From: Catenulispora sp.
Lineage (GTDB): Bacteria > Actinomycetota > Actinomycetes > Streptomycetales > Catenulisporaceae
Length of the DNA: 38,339 bases
Assembly (NCBI GenBank): GCA_013362315.1
Contig: JABFWL010000638.1
Span: 1 to 38,339, forward strand
Direction: 5' to 3'
The notes beneath the pieces were generated by a model. That model searched no databases, had not been told where the DNA came from, and saw only the letters and a list, made by a program, of their open reading frames with translations. Each line of letters opens with the position of its first letter. Positions within the stretch are counted from its first letter, which is position 1. The translations under genes and the position numbers were made by a program. This document shows, piece by piece, positions 1 to 8,381 of the stretch.

Positions 1-6
1 CGGACC

Positions 7-21
7 GGCGCGCGGCGCGCC
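7..21 (-). terminator. Possible hairpin after the MauD-like gene
   Basis: A 6-bp perfect stem (GGCGCG/CGCGCC) with a 3-nt loop lies 7 bp downstream of the stop codon of the minus-strand thioredoxin gene. There is no T-tract, which is common for actinobacterial terminators. The region is nearly all G and C, so chance is a real alternative. Confidence 0.3.
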
Positions 22-28
22 GCGTAGG

Positions 29-589
29 TCACCGGCCCGCCGGGACGGGCACGCCGGGGAACACCTCGTCCAGCTTCCGGCCCGCCGCGGCGACCACGCC
101 GTCACTGATCCGCAGCACCGTCGGGTAGCTCCCGATGCCGCCGACGGCCGGGCCGACCGGGCCCTCCTCGGCCAGCATCGCGACCCGGCCCAGATCGCTG
201 AGCTCGGCGACGAGCGCGGCCGTGTCCTCGGTCCGGGGATCGCCGGTGATGAAGAAGAAGGTCCGGTCGAAACCGGCCGGGGAACCGTCCTGCAGCGTCG
301 AGATGAACTGCGTGCAGGGGCCGCAGCCTGTCATCACGAACGCCACGAGCCGATCGGCGCCGTCCGTCGTCCCGGTGACTTCGGCAGAGGTGAGCACCGA
401 GCCGTCGAGCGCCGAGGCTTCGAACTCTGCGACGCGGTGGCCGACCGCGGGCAGCTGGTCGGCGAGTGATCCGGCGCCGTGCTGCTGCTCCACGCCTCGC
501 AGCCTCCTGATGACGGCGAACAGCAGAGCTATGTTGATCAGAGTGAGGACGGTGAGGAGTGCGACAACGGCGGCGAGCGTACCGAGCAT
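29..589 (-). CDS. MauD/TlpA-like membrane-anchored thioredoxin
   Basis: This 186-residue protein begins with one hydrophobic segment (about residues 3-27). The rest looks like an extracytoplasmic thioredoxin/redoxin fold with a CGPC active-site pair near residue 90. MauD-type proteins work with MauE to form or isomerise disulfides in exported Cys-rich proteins; the classic case is the methylamine dehydrogenase light chain. The ATG at 589 has an AGGAAG ribosome site 5 nt upstream. It lies 48 bp downstream of a MauE-like gene and is third in a minus-strand group headed by an 8-Cys peptide. No methylamine dehydrogenase gene is visible, so the likely client is the small peptide; that link is inferred. 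A generic TlpA-type reductase is the alternative. Confidence 0.85.
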   Translation of the reverse strand: MLGTLAAVVALLTVLTLINIALLFAVIRRLRGVEQQHGAGSLADQLPAVGHRVAEFEASALDGSVLTSAEVTGTTDGADRLVAFVMTGCGPCTQFISTLQDGSPAGFDRTFFFITGDPRTEDTAALVAELSDLGRVAMLAEEGPVGPAVGGIGSYPTVLRISDGVVAAAGRKLDEVFPGVPVPAGR

Positions 590-637
590 GGGATCTTCCT
601 TAGGACGCGGACGGAAGGCTTCGGACGGAGTACCGGC

Positions 638-1171
638 TCAGCGGCCGGCCGTCGGAGAAGAGAACACGAAACGCAGGTCGTCCCAGCGGACGATCAAGGC
701 GGCGGCGAGGGCTCCGGCGACCGCGGCCACGGCGGACCCGGCCGCGGCGCCCGACGCCGGGCCGGTCGCCGAGGCGAGGAGCCCGGCCCCGGCGGCGACC
801 AGCAGGACGCCGTTCCGGGCCAGCTCCCAGCCGCCCATGGGGCCGCTGTCCGTGCCGAAACACCGACAGCGCACCGTCTCACCGCGGCGCAGCGACCAGC
901 CGACGGAGGCGGTGAACACCGCCAGGGTCAGGAACGTCAGACCGAAACCCCACGGGACGGTCGCCGGAACAGCCAGCAGCACGATGCTCGCCGCCTCGAC
1001 GGCGACGACCGCGACGGGGGCCGCGGCGCGCGCCGGGCCGGGCAGCCAGCGGAGTTCGTGCAGGGACGCCGCGAAGTCGGCGAACGACCGGCGGCTTCGC
1101 ACCTTGCCGCCGAGGGCCACGGCGAAGACGACCCCGAGCAGCGTGCGCAGGGAGATGGCCAGGAATGTCAT
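638..1171 (-). CDS. MauE/DoxX-like redox-associated membrane protein
   Basis: This is a 177-residue protein with about four membrane segments and a CRCFG motif near residue 107. That motif is typical of MauE-family proteins, which pass electrons between the membrane and a partner thioredoxin. I start it at the ATG at 1171 (MTFLAISL) because the first membrane helix begins there. The longer open frame upstream is arginine/proline-rich shadow sequence. No clear Shine-Dalgarno is seen, so translation may depend on the upstream peptide gene, whose stop is 70 bp away. A MauD-like thioredoxin gene follows after 48 bp. The MauE-MauD pairing is a known functional unit; the substrate here is inferred. 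Confidence 0.8.
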   Translation of the reverse strand: MTFLAISLRTLLGVVFAVALGGKVRSRRSFADFAASLHELRWLPGPARAAAPVAVVAVEAASIVLLAVPATVPWGFGLTFLTLAVFTASVGWSLRRGETVRCRCFGTDSGPMGGWELARNGVLLVAAGAGLLASATGPASGAAAGSAVAAVAGALAAALIVRWDDLRFVFSSPTAGR

Positions 1172-1241
1172 GGGTTCGGCACCGCCTGCGGTGTCGGGGC
1201 GGCGGGCCGCGGGCGCGGCACCGCCGCCGTTCGGACGTCGG

Positions 1242-1448
1242 TCAGCAGCGGTTCTGGGTGTAGTGCGGCGTGCAGGGGCAGGCGCCGGTGCAGGAGTAGT
1301 AGCTCGAGCACGTGTACCAAGCTCCGCTCGCGGAGCAGTAGCTCTTCGTACAGGGCTGGCCCTGCTCCGGAATGCACGCTCCGGCTGTCTCCTCACGGAG
1401 CAGAGCGGAGAGCGCCTTGTCGCTCAGGCGGCTGATGATCGACTTCAT
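1242..1448 (-). CDS. Small 8-cysteine peptide, candidate substrate of the MauE/MauD pair
   Basis: This 68-residue product has an amphipathic, charged N-terminal part (about residues 1-22) and a compact tail with eight cysteines at about residues 25, 33, 38, 47, 53, 57, 59 and 68. The tail is rich in Ser, Thr, Tyr and Pro, with Cys as the last residue. No hydrophobic signal peptide is visible, so the N-terminus looks more like a RiPP leader than a Sec signal. The even Cys count and the neighbouring thiol-redox genes suggest four disulfides formed outside the membrane. The ATG at 1448 is preceded by GGGGAT at suitable spacing; a longer frame to 1649 would run into the divergent regulator gene. 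I do not recognise the family. It is first in its operon and divergent from the SARP gene. Confidence 0.72.
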   Translation of the reverse strand: MKSIISRLSDKALSALLREETAGACIPEQGQPCTKSYCSASGAWYTCSSYYSCTGACPCTPHYTQNRC

Positions 1449-1571
1449 GCGGATCCCCAGACTGTCGAATAACGGTGAAATTCTCGGGCGGGCGCCCGTG
1501 TTTGGATGGTGACTCAAGGGGCTGGCATTCCGGTCACGTTTCGGTGGCACACCAGGGAGCGATACTTGTCC
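1449..1571. promoter_or_regulatory. Divergent promoter region between the Cys-rich peptide and the SARP gene
   Basis: This 123-bp region must hold promoters for both directions. It contains a perfect inverted repeat, CGGGCG-gg-CGCCCG, at 1485-1498. An AGGGAG ribosome site at 1554-1559 serves the plus-strand regulator. I cannot assign -10/-35 boxes with confidence. Self-regulation by the SARP, or control of the peptide operon by it, is possible from position only. Confidence 0.4.
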
Positions 1572-4559
1572 ATGCGTTTCGGGGTCCTCGGGCCGCTCCT
1601 GGCGCACGATGGTTCGGCCGACAGGCGGGTCGTCGCGCCGAAACAACAAGTCATCCTCGCCACGCTGCTCCTGGACGCGAACCGAGTGGTCCCGGTCGAG
1701 CGCATCGCCGAGAACTTATGGGCCGACGCCGCACCGGCCGGCGCGCACAAGACGCTGCACACCTATGTCATGAGGCTTCGGCGGTCGCTCGGCGCGGCGG
1801 CTGACCGGCTGCGTACAGAGGCCCGGGGCTATCGCTTCGTGGTGCAGGACGGTGAACTGGATCTGCACCGTTTCACCGCCCTCGCCGAAGCAGCCAAGGC
1901 CAGCAGTGCGGAGCAGGACTGGGGAACTACGGCAGACCTCTTACGCAGCGCCCTGGAAGTGTGGCGCGGGCAGCCGTTGCAGGGTGTCCAGTCCGCCGCC
2001 CTGAGCGGCGAGGTCGACCGGCTCGCCGAGCTCCGGCTGGACGCGCTGCTGGCCCGGATCGATGCGGATCTGCACCTCGGCCGGCACGAACTGCTCGTGC
2101 CCGAGCTGCGCGACCTGGTGGTCCGGCAGCCGCTCCTGGAACGCGCACACGCCTTCCTCATGCTCGCGCTCTACCGCGCGAGCCGGCGCGCCGACGCATT
2201 GGCCGCCTTCCGGTCGGCGCGGCGCGTGCTCGCCGAGGAACTGGGGATCGAGCCGGGCCGGGACCTGCAGCGGCTGCACGGGCAGATTCTCAAAGCCGAC
2301 CCGGCCGCCGCCTTGCCTGACTCTGTGTCTGGCTCCGTACCCGGCTCTGCCCCTGTTCCTGGCCTCGTCCCTGAACCTGTCCCCGTCCCTGTCTCCGTGC
2401 CCGCGCAGTTGCCGCGCGGCGTTCGCGACTTCACCGGCCGCGACCATGAGCTGGACCGCATCAAGACCCTGCTCTCCCACGACCCGGCCGGCGGCGCCCC
2501 GGGCCCGGCAGTCTGCGTCATCGCCGGAGCCGGCGGCACCGGCAAATCGGCGCTCGCCGTCCAGGCCGCGCACGCCCTCCGGGACCGGTTCCCCGACGGT
2601 CAGCTCTACCTGGACCTGCGCGGCGCCGATCGGCACCCGCTCGACCCCGGCCACGCGCTCGCGGAGTTCATCCGCGGCCTCGGCGGCGATGGTGTCGCAC
2701 TGCCGGAGGAGGTCGCGGGCCGCTCCGCCGTCTACCGCACCCTGCTGGCCGGCCGGCGCGTGCTGGTGTTGCTCGACAACGTGGCCGATATCCGGCAGGT
2801 GCGGCCGCTGCTGCCGGCCGAGTCCCGATGCTGCGTCATCATCACCAGCCGCAGCCGGCTTTCCGGTCTGGAGGACTGTGCGCGGTTGGAACTCGGCTCG
2901 CTGTCGCCGCAGGACGGCGCGAGCCTGTTCGCCAAAGTCGTCGGCGACGAGCGGCCGCGATCCGAGCCGGCCGCGGCGACCCGCATCGTCGAACTCTGCG
3001 GTGGGCTGCCGCTGGCGATCCGCATCGCCGGCTCGCGGCTCGCGGTGCGGCGGAACTGGCGGCTGGAGTCTCTGGCGGCCCGCCTGGAGGACACCGCACG
3101 CCGCCTCGACGAGCTCCAGACGGACGACCTCCAGGTGCGGGCGACCCTCGATATGAGCTATCGGCACCTGACCGAGGACCAGGCGCGGGCCTTCCGGATG
3201 CTCGCCGTTCCCAATGTCGACTCGCTGTCGGTCTGGCACGCGGCGGTGAACCTCGACGTGCCGGCGCGGAAGGCTGAGACGCTTCTGGAGAACCTGGTGG
3301 ACGCCTTCCTGCTGGAGCCGGCCGGTCCCGAGCGCTACCGCTACCACGATCTGACCCGGATGTTCGCCCGCGAACTGGCGTACCTGACCGAGTCGCCCGA
3401 GGCGTTGACGGCCGCTGCCGGACGGACCAAGACGGCGTACGCGGAGCTGCTGGTGCACGCCGCCGCCGCGGCCCGGCCCGGCTACCTCGACGAAGCCCCG
3501 GCGGAGCTCCGGTTCGGCACCGCCGAGGCGGCGCTGGACTGGCTGGATCAGGAGTTCCGCGCCGTCGGCGGGCTGATCGTCCAGGCCGGCTCCGGCCCGG
3601 CCGAAGCGGTCCGCGTCGCCGCGGACATGCTGTACCGCGTCCAGTGGTACCTGCGGTCCCGAGGCCACTGGCGGCTGTGGCGTGACGTGGCGGCCGCGGT
3701 GGTCGACGGCGCGGTCCGCAGCGGCGACGCGGCCGCCGAGCTCGTCGGCCGCCAGAGCAGCGGCCTGCTCGGTCTGCTGACCGGCAGATTCGACGAGTCC
3801 GACGAGAACTTGTCGGCGGCCGTCCGGCTCGCCGAGCGGCTCGGCGACTCCCTGGAGATGGCCCGGGTGCTCAACCGGCGCGGCCTGCTCGCCGCCCAGC
3901 GTGGTTTCTACCGTAAGGCGGTGGCGGACCACGAGGCGGCGGCCGCCCTGTTCAAGCGGCTCGGCAACCGGCTGGGCGAATGCGTCTCCTTGGTGAACAT
4001 CGGCAAGTGCCTGCGGCAGGGCGGCGAACCGGCGCGGGCTCTGGCTCACCTGGAACAGGCTCTGGCGCTCAGCGCGGAGCTGGGTGAATCCGAGAACGCG
4101 ATCATGGCCCGGCACCACCTGGCCGCCTGCCACTCCGAACTCGGCGACCAGGACACGGCCATCCCCGCGCAGGAAGCCTGCCTGGTCTTCATCCGCGAAC
4201 ACGGCCTGCGCGAAGGCGAGGCCTTCGCCGTCGCCGAGCTGGGCCGTGCCCTGCTGCGCGCGGGCCGGGCGCCCGAAGCCCTGGCGAAGTTCGAGGAGGC
4301 CGTGGAGCTGTTCCAGGCCCTCGGCGACCCCAACGCCGTCGCGGTGTTCCGCGCCGACATCGGCTTCGCGCAGCAGCACCTCGGCGACCTGGCGGCGGCG
4401 ACGGACGCCTGGCGGGCGGCGCTGCCCGCGCTGCGGCCGGGCACGCGCGAGGCGGCAGCCGTGCGGAAGGTGCTGGACGAGCACGCCGATGAATCGAGGC
4501 CGCCGGCCGCGTCATACCAATATGGTCGATCACACGGTGGAGGCGGCGCGGCGCGGTGA
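1572..4559 (+). CDS. AfsR-type SARP transcriptional regulator with NB-ARC and TPR domains
   Basis: This regulator of about 995 residues has, in order: a winged-helix DNA-binding domain (about 1-95), a bacterial transcriptional activation domain (about 97-242), a Pro/Val-rich hinge (about 250-282), an NB-ARC ATPase with Walker A GAGGTGKS at 319-326, and C-terminal TPRs. SARPs activate secondary-metabolite genes by binding direct repeats near the -35 box. The large form resembles AfsR, whose ATPase and TPR parts control activity. I start at the ATG at 1572 because the family usually begins MRFGVLGPL. The TTG at 1566 has better spacing (6 nt) from AGGGAG and is a real alternative. Its 3' end overlaps the sigma-factor gene by 38 bp. 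Targets are unknown; the divergent Cys-rich peptide operon is a candidate. Confidence 0.93.
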   Translation: MRFGVLGPLLAHDGSADRRVVAPKQQVILATLLLDANRVVPVERIAENLWADAAPAGAHKTLHTYVMRLRRSLGAAADRLRTEARGYRFVVQDGELDLHRFTALAEAAKASSAEQDWGTTADLLRSALEVWRGQPLQGVQSAALSGEVDRLAELRLDALLARIDADLHLGRHELLVPELRDLVVRQPLLERAHAFLMLALYRASRRADALAAFRSARRVLAEELGIEPGRDLQRLHGQILKADPAAALPDSVSGSVPGSAPVPGLVPEPVPVPVSVPAQLPRGVRDFTGRDHELDRIKTLLSHDPAGGAPGPAVCVIAGAGGTGKSALAVQAAHALRDRFPDGQLYLDLRGADRHPLDPGHALAEFIRGLGGDGVALPEEVAGRSAVYRTLLAGRRVLVLLDNVADIRQVRPLLPAESRCCVIITSRSRLSGLEDCARLELGSLSPQDGASLFAKVVGDERPRSEPAAATRIVELCGGLPLAIRIAGSRLAVRRNWRLESLAARLEDTARRLDELQTDDLQVRATLDMSYRHLTEDQARAFRMLAVPNVDSLSVWHAAVNLDVPARKAETLLENLVDAFLLEPAGPERYRYHDLTRMFARELAYLTESPEALTAAAGRTKTAYAELLVHAAAAARPGYLDEAPAELRFGTAEAALDWLDQEFRAVGGLIVQAGSGPAEAVRVAADMLYRVQWYLRSRGHWRLWRDVAAAVVDGAVRSGDAAAELVGRQSSGLLGLLTGRFDESDENLSAAVRLAERLGDSLEMARVLNRRGLLAAQRGFYRKAVADHEAAAALFKRLGNRLGECVSLVNIGKCLRQGGEPARALAHLEQALALSAELGESENAIMARHHLAACHSELGDQDTAIPAQEACLVFIREHGLREGEAFAVAELGRALLRAGRAPEALAKFEEAVELFQALGDPNAVAVFRADIGFAQQHLGDLAAATDAWRAALPALRPGTREAAAVRKVLDEHADESRPPAASYQYGRSHGGGGAAR

Positions 4560-5529
4560 CCCCGGCGCCTTCGAGCGGCTTTCCGAGCGTCACCGGCGCG
4601 AGTTGCAGGTGCACTGCTATCGGATGCTCGGGTCGGTCGAGGACGCCGAGGACGCGGTGCAGGAGACGTTCCTGCGGGCCTGGAGCCGGCTGGACAGCTT
4701 CGCCGGCCGCGCGCCGTTCCGGGCCTGGCTGTACGGGATCGCCACCCACACCTGCCTGGACGCGCTGCGCCGGCAGAAGTCGCGGCTGTGGCCCACGGAG
4801 GTGGCCGAAGCGGCGCGGCCCGGTGACTACGCGCTGGCGGAGGCCGAACTGCCGTGGCTGTCGCCGTATCCGGACCGGCTGTTGGAGACGCCGGCGCCGG
4901 CCGAGGCCGAGCCGGAGGCGGTGGTCACGTCGCGGGAGACGATCGAGCTGGCGTTCCTGGCCGCCATCCAGCACCTGCCGGCGCGGCAACGGGCCGTGCT
5001 GATCCTGCGGGACGTCGTCGACTGGTCGGCGAAGGACACCGCGGCCGCGCTGGACATGACCCAGGCCGCCGTGAACAGCGCGCTACAGCGGGCGCACGCG
5101 AGCCTGTCCGAGCGCCTGTCGCCCGGCCGCGCGCAGTGGCCGTCACGGCCGCGGGCGGGGGAGCGGGCGCTGGTGCGGCGGCTGATCTCGGCCTGGGAGC
5201 GTGCGGACACCGCGGCGCTGATCGACCTGCTGCGCGCGGACGCCCGGCTGGTCATGCCGCCCGCGGCGCTGTGGCTGGCGGGCCGGGAAACCGTCGCGGG
5301 ATTCTTCCGCGACCACGTGTTCGGCCTGATGGGTCCGGGCTGGCGCCTGGTCCCGACCGCCGCGAACCGCCAGCCCGCGTTCGCGGTGTACTACCGCGGC
5401 GAAGGCGACCGGGCGCACCGGAGCTTCGGGATCGGCGTCCTGACGGTCGTCGGCGGCGAGATCGTCGAGATGGCGCTGTTCCAGCAACCGGAGCTGTTCG
5501 CGTCGTTCGCGCTGCCCGCGGAGCTGTGA
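4522..5529 (+). CDS. ECF RNA polymerase sigma factor with SnoaL-like C-terminal domain
   Basis: This 335-residue sigma factor has region 2 near residues 10-85 (including RMLGSVEDAEDAVQETFLRAW) and region 4 near 155-215 (LPARQRAVLILRDVVDWSAKDTA). It ends in a SnoaL/NTF2-like extension (about 220-335) typical of the SigJ/TIGR02960-type ECF groups. In these groups the extension replaces a separate anti-sigma factor and modulates activity. The ATG at 4522 has no clear Shine-Dalgarno and lies inside the end of the SARP gene, so it is probably translated by coupling. Its stop overlaps the start of the cupin-like gene. Promoters it recognises cannot be assigned; the downstream SDR gene is a plausible target. 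Confidence 0.92.
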   Translation: MVDHTVEAARRGDPGAFERLSERHRRELQVHCYRMLGSVEDAEDAVQETFLRAWSRLDSFAGRAPFRAWLYGIATHTCLDALRRQKSRLWPTEVAEAARPGDYALAEAELPWLSPYPDRLLETPAPAEAEPEAVVTSRETIELAFLAAIQHLPARQRAVLILRDVVDWSAKDTAAALDMTQAAVNSALQRAHASLSERLSPGRAQWPSRPRAGERALVRRLISAWERADTAALIDLLRADARLVMPPAALWLAGRETVAGFFRDHVFGLMGPGWRLVPTAANRQPAFAVYYRGEGDRAHRSFGIGVLTVVGGEIVEMALFQQPELFASFALPAEL

Positions 5530-5843
5530 TGGACGGTCCGGACCGGGTCTCCTTCCTCGGCCGGCCGTGCCCGCGGGGCTTTCACGTGCAGCTGGTGATT
5601 CTGGAGCCCGGCGACTCGGTGGGCTATCAGTTCTCTGACTGGCCGGACGCACTCGTCGTGGTGGAACGCGGGGAGCTCGACGTCGAATGCCGCAGCGGCG
5701 AGCATGCCCGCTTCGGTGAGGGAGCGGTGCTGGCGTTCACCGCGTTGCCGGTGCGGCGGCTGCACAGTGTGGGCGCCGTCGCGCTGGTGCTGAGCGCGTT
5801 GGCACGCGAACAGGCCACCGGCTGGGGAGCCGGTCGCCGATGA
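5529..5843 (+). CDS. Small cupin-like protein
   Basis: This 104-residue protein has a single cupin-type beta-barrel pattern, with GDSVGYQFSDWPDALVVVERGEL followed by a second strand set around EGAVLAF. The usual metal-binding His residues are not clearly present, so a catalytic role is doubtful. Its ATG shares one base with the TGA of the sigma gene, indicating translational coupling and perhaps a stoichiometric partnership. Cupin or ChrR-like proteins can act as sensors for sigma factors. That role here is an inference from coupling. Confidence 0.75.
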   Translation: MDGPDRVSFLGRPCPRGFHVQLVILEPGDSVGYQFSDWPDALVVVERGELDVECRSGEHARFGEGAVLAFTALPVRRLHSVGAVALVLSALAREQATGWGAGRR

Positions 5844-5944
5844 CTGGGGCGTACTGCGCGCGTCACACAAGTGCCAGGCCGAAGCCGTTCGGCAGGGAGC
5901 GACGCCGAGCCGTCGCGACCGCGACAACCACGAAAGGCACGACA

Positions 5945-6694
5945 ATGTCAGAGTCCTTGTCAGCTTCTTTGTCACCGTCCACGTCCTTGGAAGGCAAGAC
6001 TGTCCTCATCACCGGTGCCAACCGCGGCATCGGCCGGGCACTCACCGAGGAGGCGCTGCAACGGGGCGCCGCCGTCGTGTACGCGGGCACCCGCAAGCCG
6101 TTCAGCCACGCCGACCCGCGGGTCCGGCCGGTGACGATCGACCTGGCCGACCCCGACGGCATCCGGGCCGCCGCCAAGGGCATCGACGAGCTCGACGTCC
6201 TGGTGAACAACGCCGGCATCGCGGCCTATGACGACCTCAGCGATCCCGAGGTCCTGCGGCAGCAGCTGGCGGTCAACGTGTTCGGCCCGCTCGAAGTCAC
6301 CAACGCGTTCGTGCCGGCGCTCACCCGCTCGCGCGGCGCCATCGTGACCGTCTCCTCGACGGCCGGCCTCGCGCCGCTGCCGTTCATCCCCTCCTACTCG
6401 ATCTCGAAGGCGGCGGTGCTGGCCCTCACCCAGGCCCACCGGGCCTTGCTGGCGCCATCCGGCGTCCGCGTCCACGCGGTCCTCGCCGGCCCGGTCGACA
6501 CCGAGATGTCGAAGGACTTCCAGGCGGCCAAGGCCTCGCCGCGGTCCGTCGCGGCGGCGATCTTCGACGGCCTCGCCGCCGGCCAGGAGGAGATCTTCCC
6601 CGACCCGGCCGCGCAGCAGCTCACCGCCGCCTGGGCCGACGGCGCCTCGAAGGTGCTGGAACGCTCCTACGCGGAACTGCTTGGGGCTTCCTGA
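5945..6694 (+). CDS. Short-chain dehydrogenase/reductase
   Basis: This 249-residue classical SDR has the cofactor motif TGANRGIG at residues 23-30, NNAG at 88-91 and the catalytic Ser138, Tyr151 and Lys155. It should be an NAD(P)-dependent oxidoreductase in the cytoplasm; the substrate is not predictable. The ATG at 5945 follows GAAAGG at workable spacing. An in-frame start at 5840 would add 35 residues of basic, low-complexity sequence and overlap the cupin gene by 4 bp, so I reject it. A strong hairpin follows the gene, so it probably ends the SARP-sigma-cupin-SDR transcription unit. SDRs often accompany SigJ-type ECF factors. Confidence 0.92.
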   Translation: MSESLSASLSPSTSLEGKTVLITGANRGIGRALTEEALQRGAAVVYAGTRKPFSHADPRVRPVTIDLADPDGIRAAAKGIDELDVLVNNAGIAAYDDLSDPEVLRQQLAVNVFGPLEVTNAFVPALTRSRGAIVTVSSTAGLAPLPFIPSYSISKAAVLALTQAHRALLAPSGVRVHAVLAGPVDTEMSKDFQAAKASPRSVAAAIFDGLAAGQEEIFPDPAAQQLTAAWADGASKVLERSYAELLGAS

Positions 6695-6708
6695 CCGCTC
6701 GCGCACAA

Positions 6709-6743
6709 GGGCGTCCGATCGTCCGCTCCACGGTCGGACGCCC
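6709..6743 (+). terminator. Hairpin terminator after the SDR gene
   Basis: A perfect 10-bp inverted repeat (GGGCGTCCGA / TCGGACGCCC) with a 15-nt loop starts 15 bp after the SDR stop. There is no T-tract. Its position between two plus-strand genes supports termination. Confidence 0.7.
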
Positions 6744-6796
6744 CGGAGGCGCCGGCCGCGGTGCGCGCGTGGAACTTTCGCGCGGTCGAACCCGCC

Positions 6797-6806
6797 GTTC
6801 GCGAAC
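6797..6806. promoter_or_regulatory. Palindrome upstream of the cellulase gene
   Basis: GTTCGCGAAC is a perfect 10-bp palindrome with a central CG, about 118 bp upstream of the cellulase start. LacI-family repressors of actinobacterial glycoside hydrolases bind CG-centred palindromes. It does not match the CebR consensus as I know it. Chance in GC-rich DNA is quite possible. Confidence 0.3.
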
Positions 6807-6923
6807 TGACCGGGGAACCGAGCGCATCGGGCGCCGGCGAGGATTGACGCCCCGGCGCAAGTGGCCGCACGGTTAACGCACCCTCATCCCCAAGGTCGTT
6901 TTCTGTCCCAACTGGGAGGCCCG

Positions 6924-8363
6924 TTGTTCTCCGACTCCTCTTCCGTGGATCCTGCGCGCCGCCGCGGGCTCGGTGCGGCTGCGGCCGCAGCCGCCGGCGC
7001 CGCAGTGGCCGGGCTGCTGCTCGTCACCCAGATGGGTGGCGTGGCGATGGCCGGCACGATCGCCTCGGGAACGCAGTTCTACGCCGACCCGAACTCCCAA
7101 GTCGTCAAGTGGGACGCCGCCCACCCCGGCGACTCCCGCGAGCCCGCCATCGCCTCCAGGATCGCCGCGATCCCCCAGGGCATCTGGTTCTCCAACTACC
7201 GGCCGTCAACCGTGCAGTCCGACGTCTCCGCGGTGACCGCGGCCGCGGCCGCCGCCGGAAAGACGCCGGTCCTGGTCGTCTACGAGATCCCCAACCGGGA
7301 CTGCGGCGGCGCCTCGGCCGGCGGTGCCCCCGACATCGGGAGCTACGAGAACTACATCCAGAGCTTCGCCAACGGACTCGGCAACCACCAGGTGATCGTC
7401 ATCCTGGAACCGGACTCCCTGGCGCTGCAGACGTGCCTGAGCGCCCAGCAGGCCACCGACCGGGACAACGCGATCGCGTTCGCCGGCGCGCGCCTGAAGT
7501 CCGCCGACCCGGCCGCGAAGGTCTACCTGGACGCCGGCCACTCGTCCTGGAACTCGCCGTCGGCACAGGCCGCGACGCTGAACGCGGCGGGCGTGAGGAC
7601 CTCGTCGGACGGGATCTTCTCCAACGTCTCCAACTTCATGACGACGGCATCCGAGGTCTCCTACGACAAGCAGGTCCTGGGAGCCCTGGGCAACCCGTCG
7701 AACCTGCACATCGTGGTCGACACCAGCCGCAACGGCAACGGTCCCGCCGCGGGCAACCCCTGGTGTGACCCGTCCGGCCGCGCGCTGGGCCAGAACCCGA
7801 CCGCCAACACCGGCGACTCGGCCGTCGACGCCTTCCTGTGGATCAAGCCCCCGGGCGAGTCCGACGGCTGCGCCGACGCGGCCGGCACCTTCGACCCGGC
7901 GCTCGCCTACGCGCTGATCACCAACGGCGGCCCGCCCCCGACGTCGTCCTCGTCGTCACCCAGCACCCCGCCTTCGTCCTCGACGTCGCCGAGCACTCCG
8001 CCTTCGTCCTCGACGTCGCCGAGCAGCCCGCCCAGCTCCTCCCCCGGCGGAACCGGCTGCCACATCACCTACACGAAGACGAACGAGTGGGCCGGCGGCT
8101 TCACCGCGAACGTCGACATCACCACCAGCAAGGCCCTGAGCAACTGGACCGTCGGCTTCACCTACAACGGCGACCAGCAGATCACCAACTCCTGGAACGC
8201 GAACCACACGCAGTCCGGAAAGAACGTGACCCTGAGCAACATGTCCTACAACGGATCCATCGGCGCCGGCCAAACCCTGACCGGCGTGGGCGTCCAGGGC
8301 ACATGGGGCTCCAGCGACGCGGCCCCGACCGGCTTCACCCTCAACGGGGCAGCCTGTAGCTGA
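6924..8363 (+). CDS. Secreted GH6 cellulase with CBM2 cellulose-binding domain
   Basis: This 479-residue beta-1,4-glucanase has an N-terminal signal with a twin-arginine-like ARRRGLG before a long Ala-rich hydrophobic stretch and a likely AMA cleavage near residue 43. Next come a GH6 catalytic domain (about 47-350), a Ser/Pro/Thr linker (about 353-393) and a family 2 carbohydrate-binding module with two bracketing cysteines. The GH6 signatures are RDCGG (Asp126) and VILEPDS (Asp164), the usual inverting-mechanism acids. I choose the TTG at 6924 because GGGAGG lies 4 nt upstream and the product starts with a proper n-region. The GTG at 6861 lacks such a site. It acts outside the cell on cellulose. 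Endo- versus exo-action cannot be decided here. Confidence 0.93.
   Translation: MFSDSSSVDPARRRGLGAAAAAAAGAAVAGLLLVTQMGGVAMAGTIASGTQFYADPNSQVVKWDAAHPGDSREPAIASRIAAIPQGIWFSNYRPSTVQSDVSAVTAAAAAAGKTPVLVVYEIPNRDCGGASAGGAPDIGSYENYIQSFANGLGNHQVIVILEPDSLALQTCLSAQQATDRDNAIAFAGARLKSADPAAKVYLDAGHSSWNSPSAQAATLNAAGVRTSSDGIFSNVSNFMTTASEVSYDKQVLGALGNPSNLHIVVDTSRNGNGPAAGNPWCDPSGRALGQNPTANTGDSAVDAFLWIKPPGESDGCADAAGTFDPALAYALITNGGPPPTSSSSSPSTPPSSSTSPSTPPSSSTSPSSPPSSSPGGTGCHITYTKTNEWAGGFTANVDITTSKALSNWTVGFTYNGDQQITNSWNANHTQSGKNVTLSNMSYNGSIGAGQTLTGVGVQGTWGSSDAAPTGFTLNGAACS
7971..8030 (+). repeat. Two 30-bp tandem repeats in the cellulase linker
   Basis: Two near-identical 30-bp units (7971-8000 and 8001-8030), with a degenerate third at about 7942-7970, encode a PPSSSTSPST-type linker. 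They separate the catalytic and binding domains and could vary in number by slippage. Confidence 0.85.
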
Positions 8364-8381
8364 CGTCTCAGCGCACGAGGA

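Noticed and set aside
29..1171. Methylamine dehydrogenase operon
   Set aside because: MauE- and MauD-like genes are present but no large or light subunit or MauG is visible; the small Cys-rich peptide lacks the light-chain length.
1941..4484. 847-codon minus-strand frame opposite the SARP gene
   Set aside because: Arises from GC-skewed third positions; no recognisable fold or ribosome site; the sense frame has full SARP, NB-ARC and TPR motifs.
6861..6923. GTG start for the cellulase at 6861
   Set aside because: Lacks a ribosome site and puts 21 polar residues before the signal peptide; the TTG at 6924 has GGGAGG 4 nt upstream.
7942..8030. Possible CRISPR or mobile repeat
   Set aside because: Units are adjacent, in frame and encode a Ser/Pro linker; they are coding tandem repeats.
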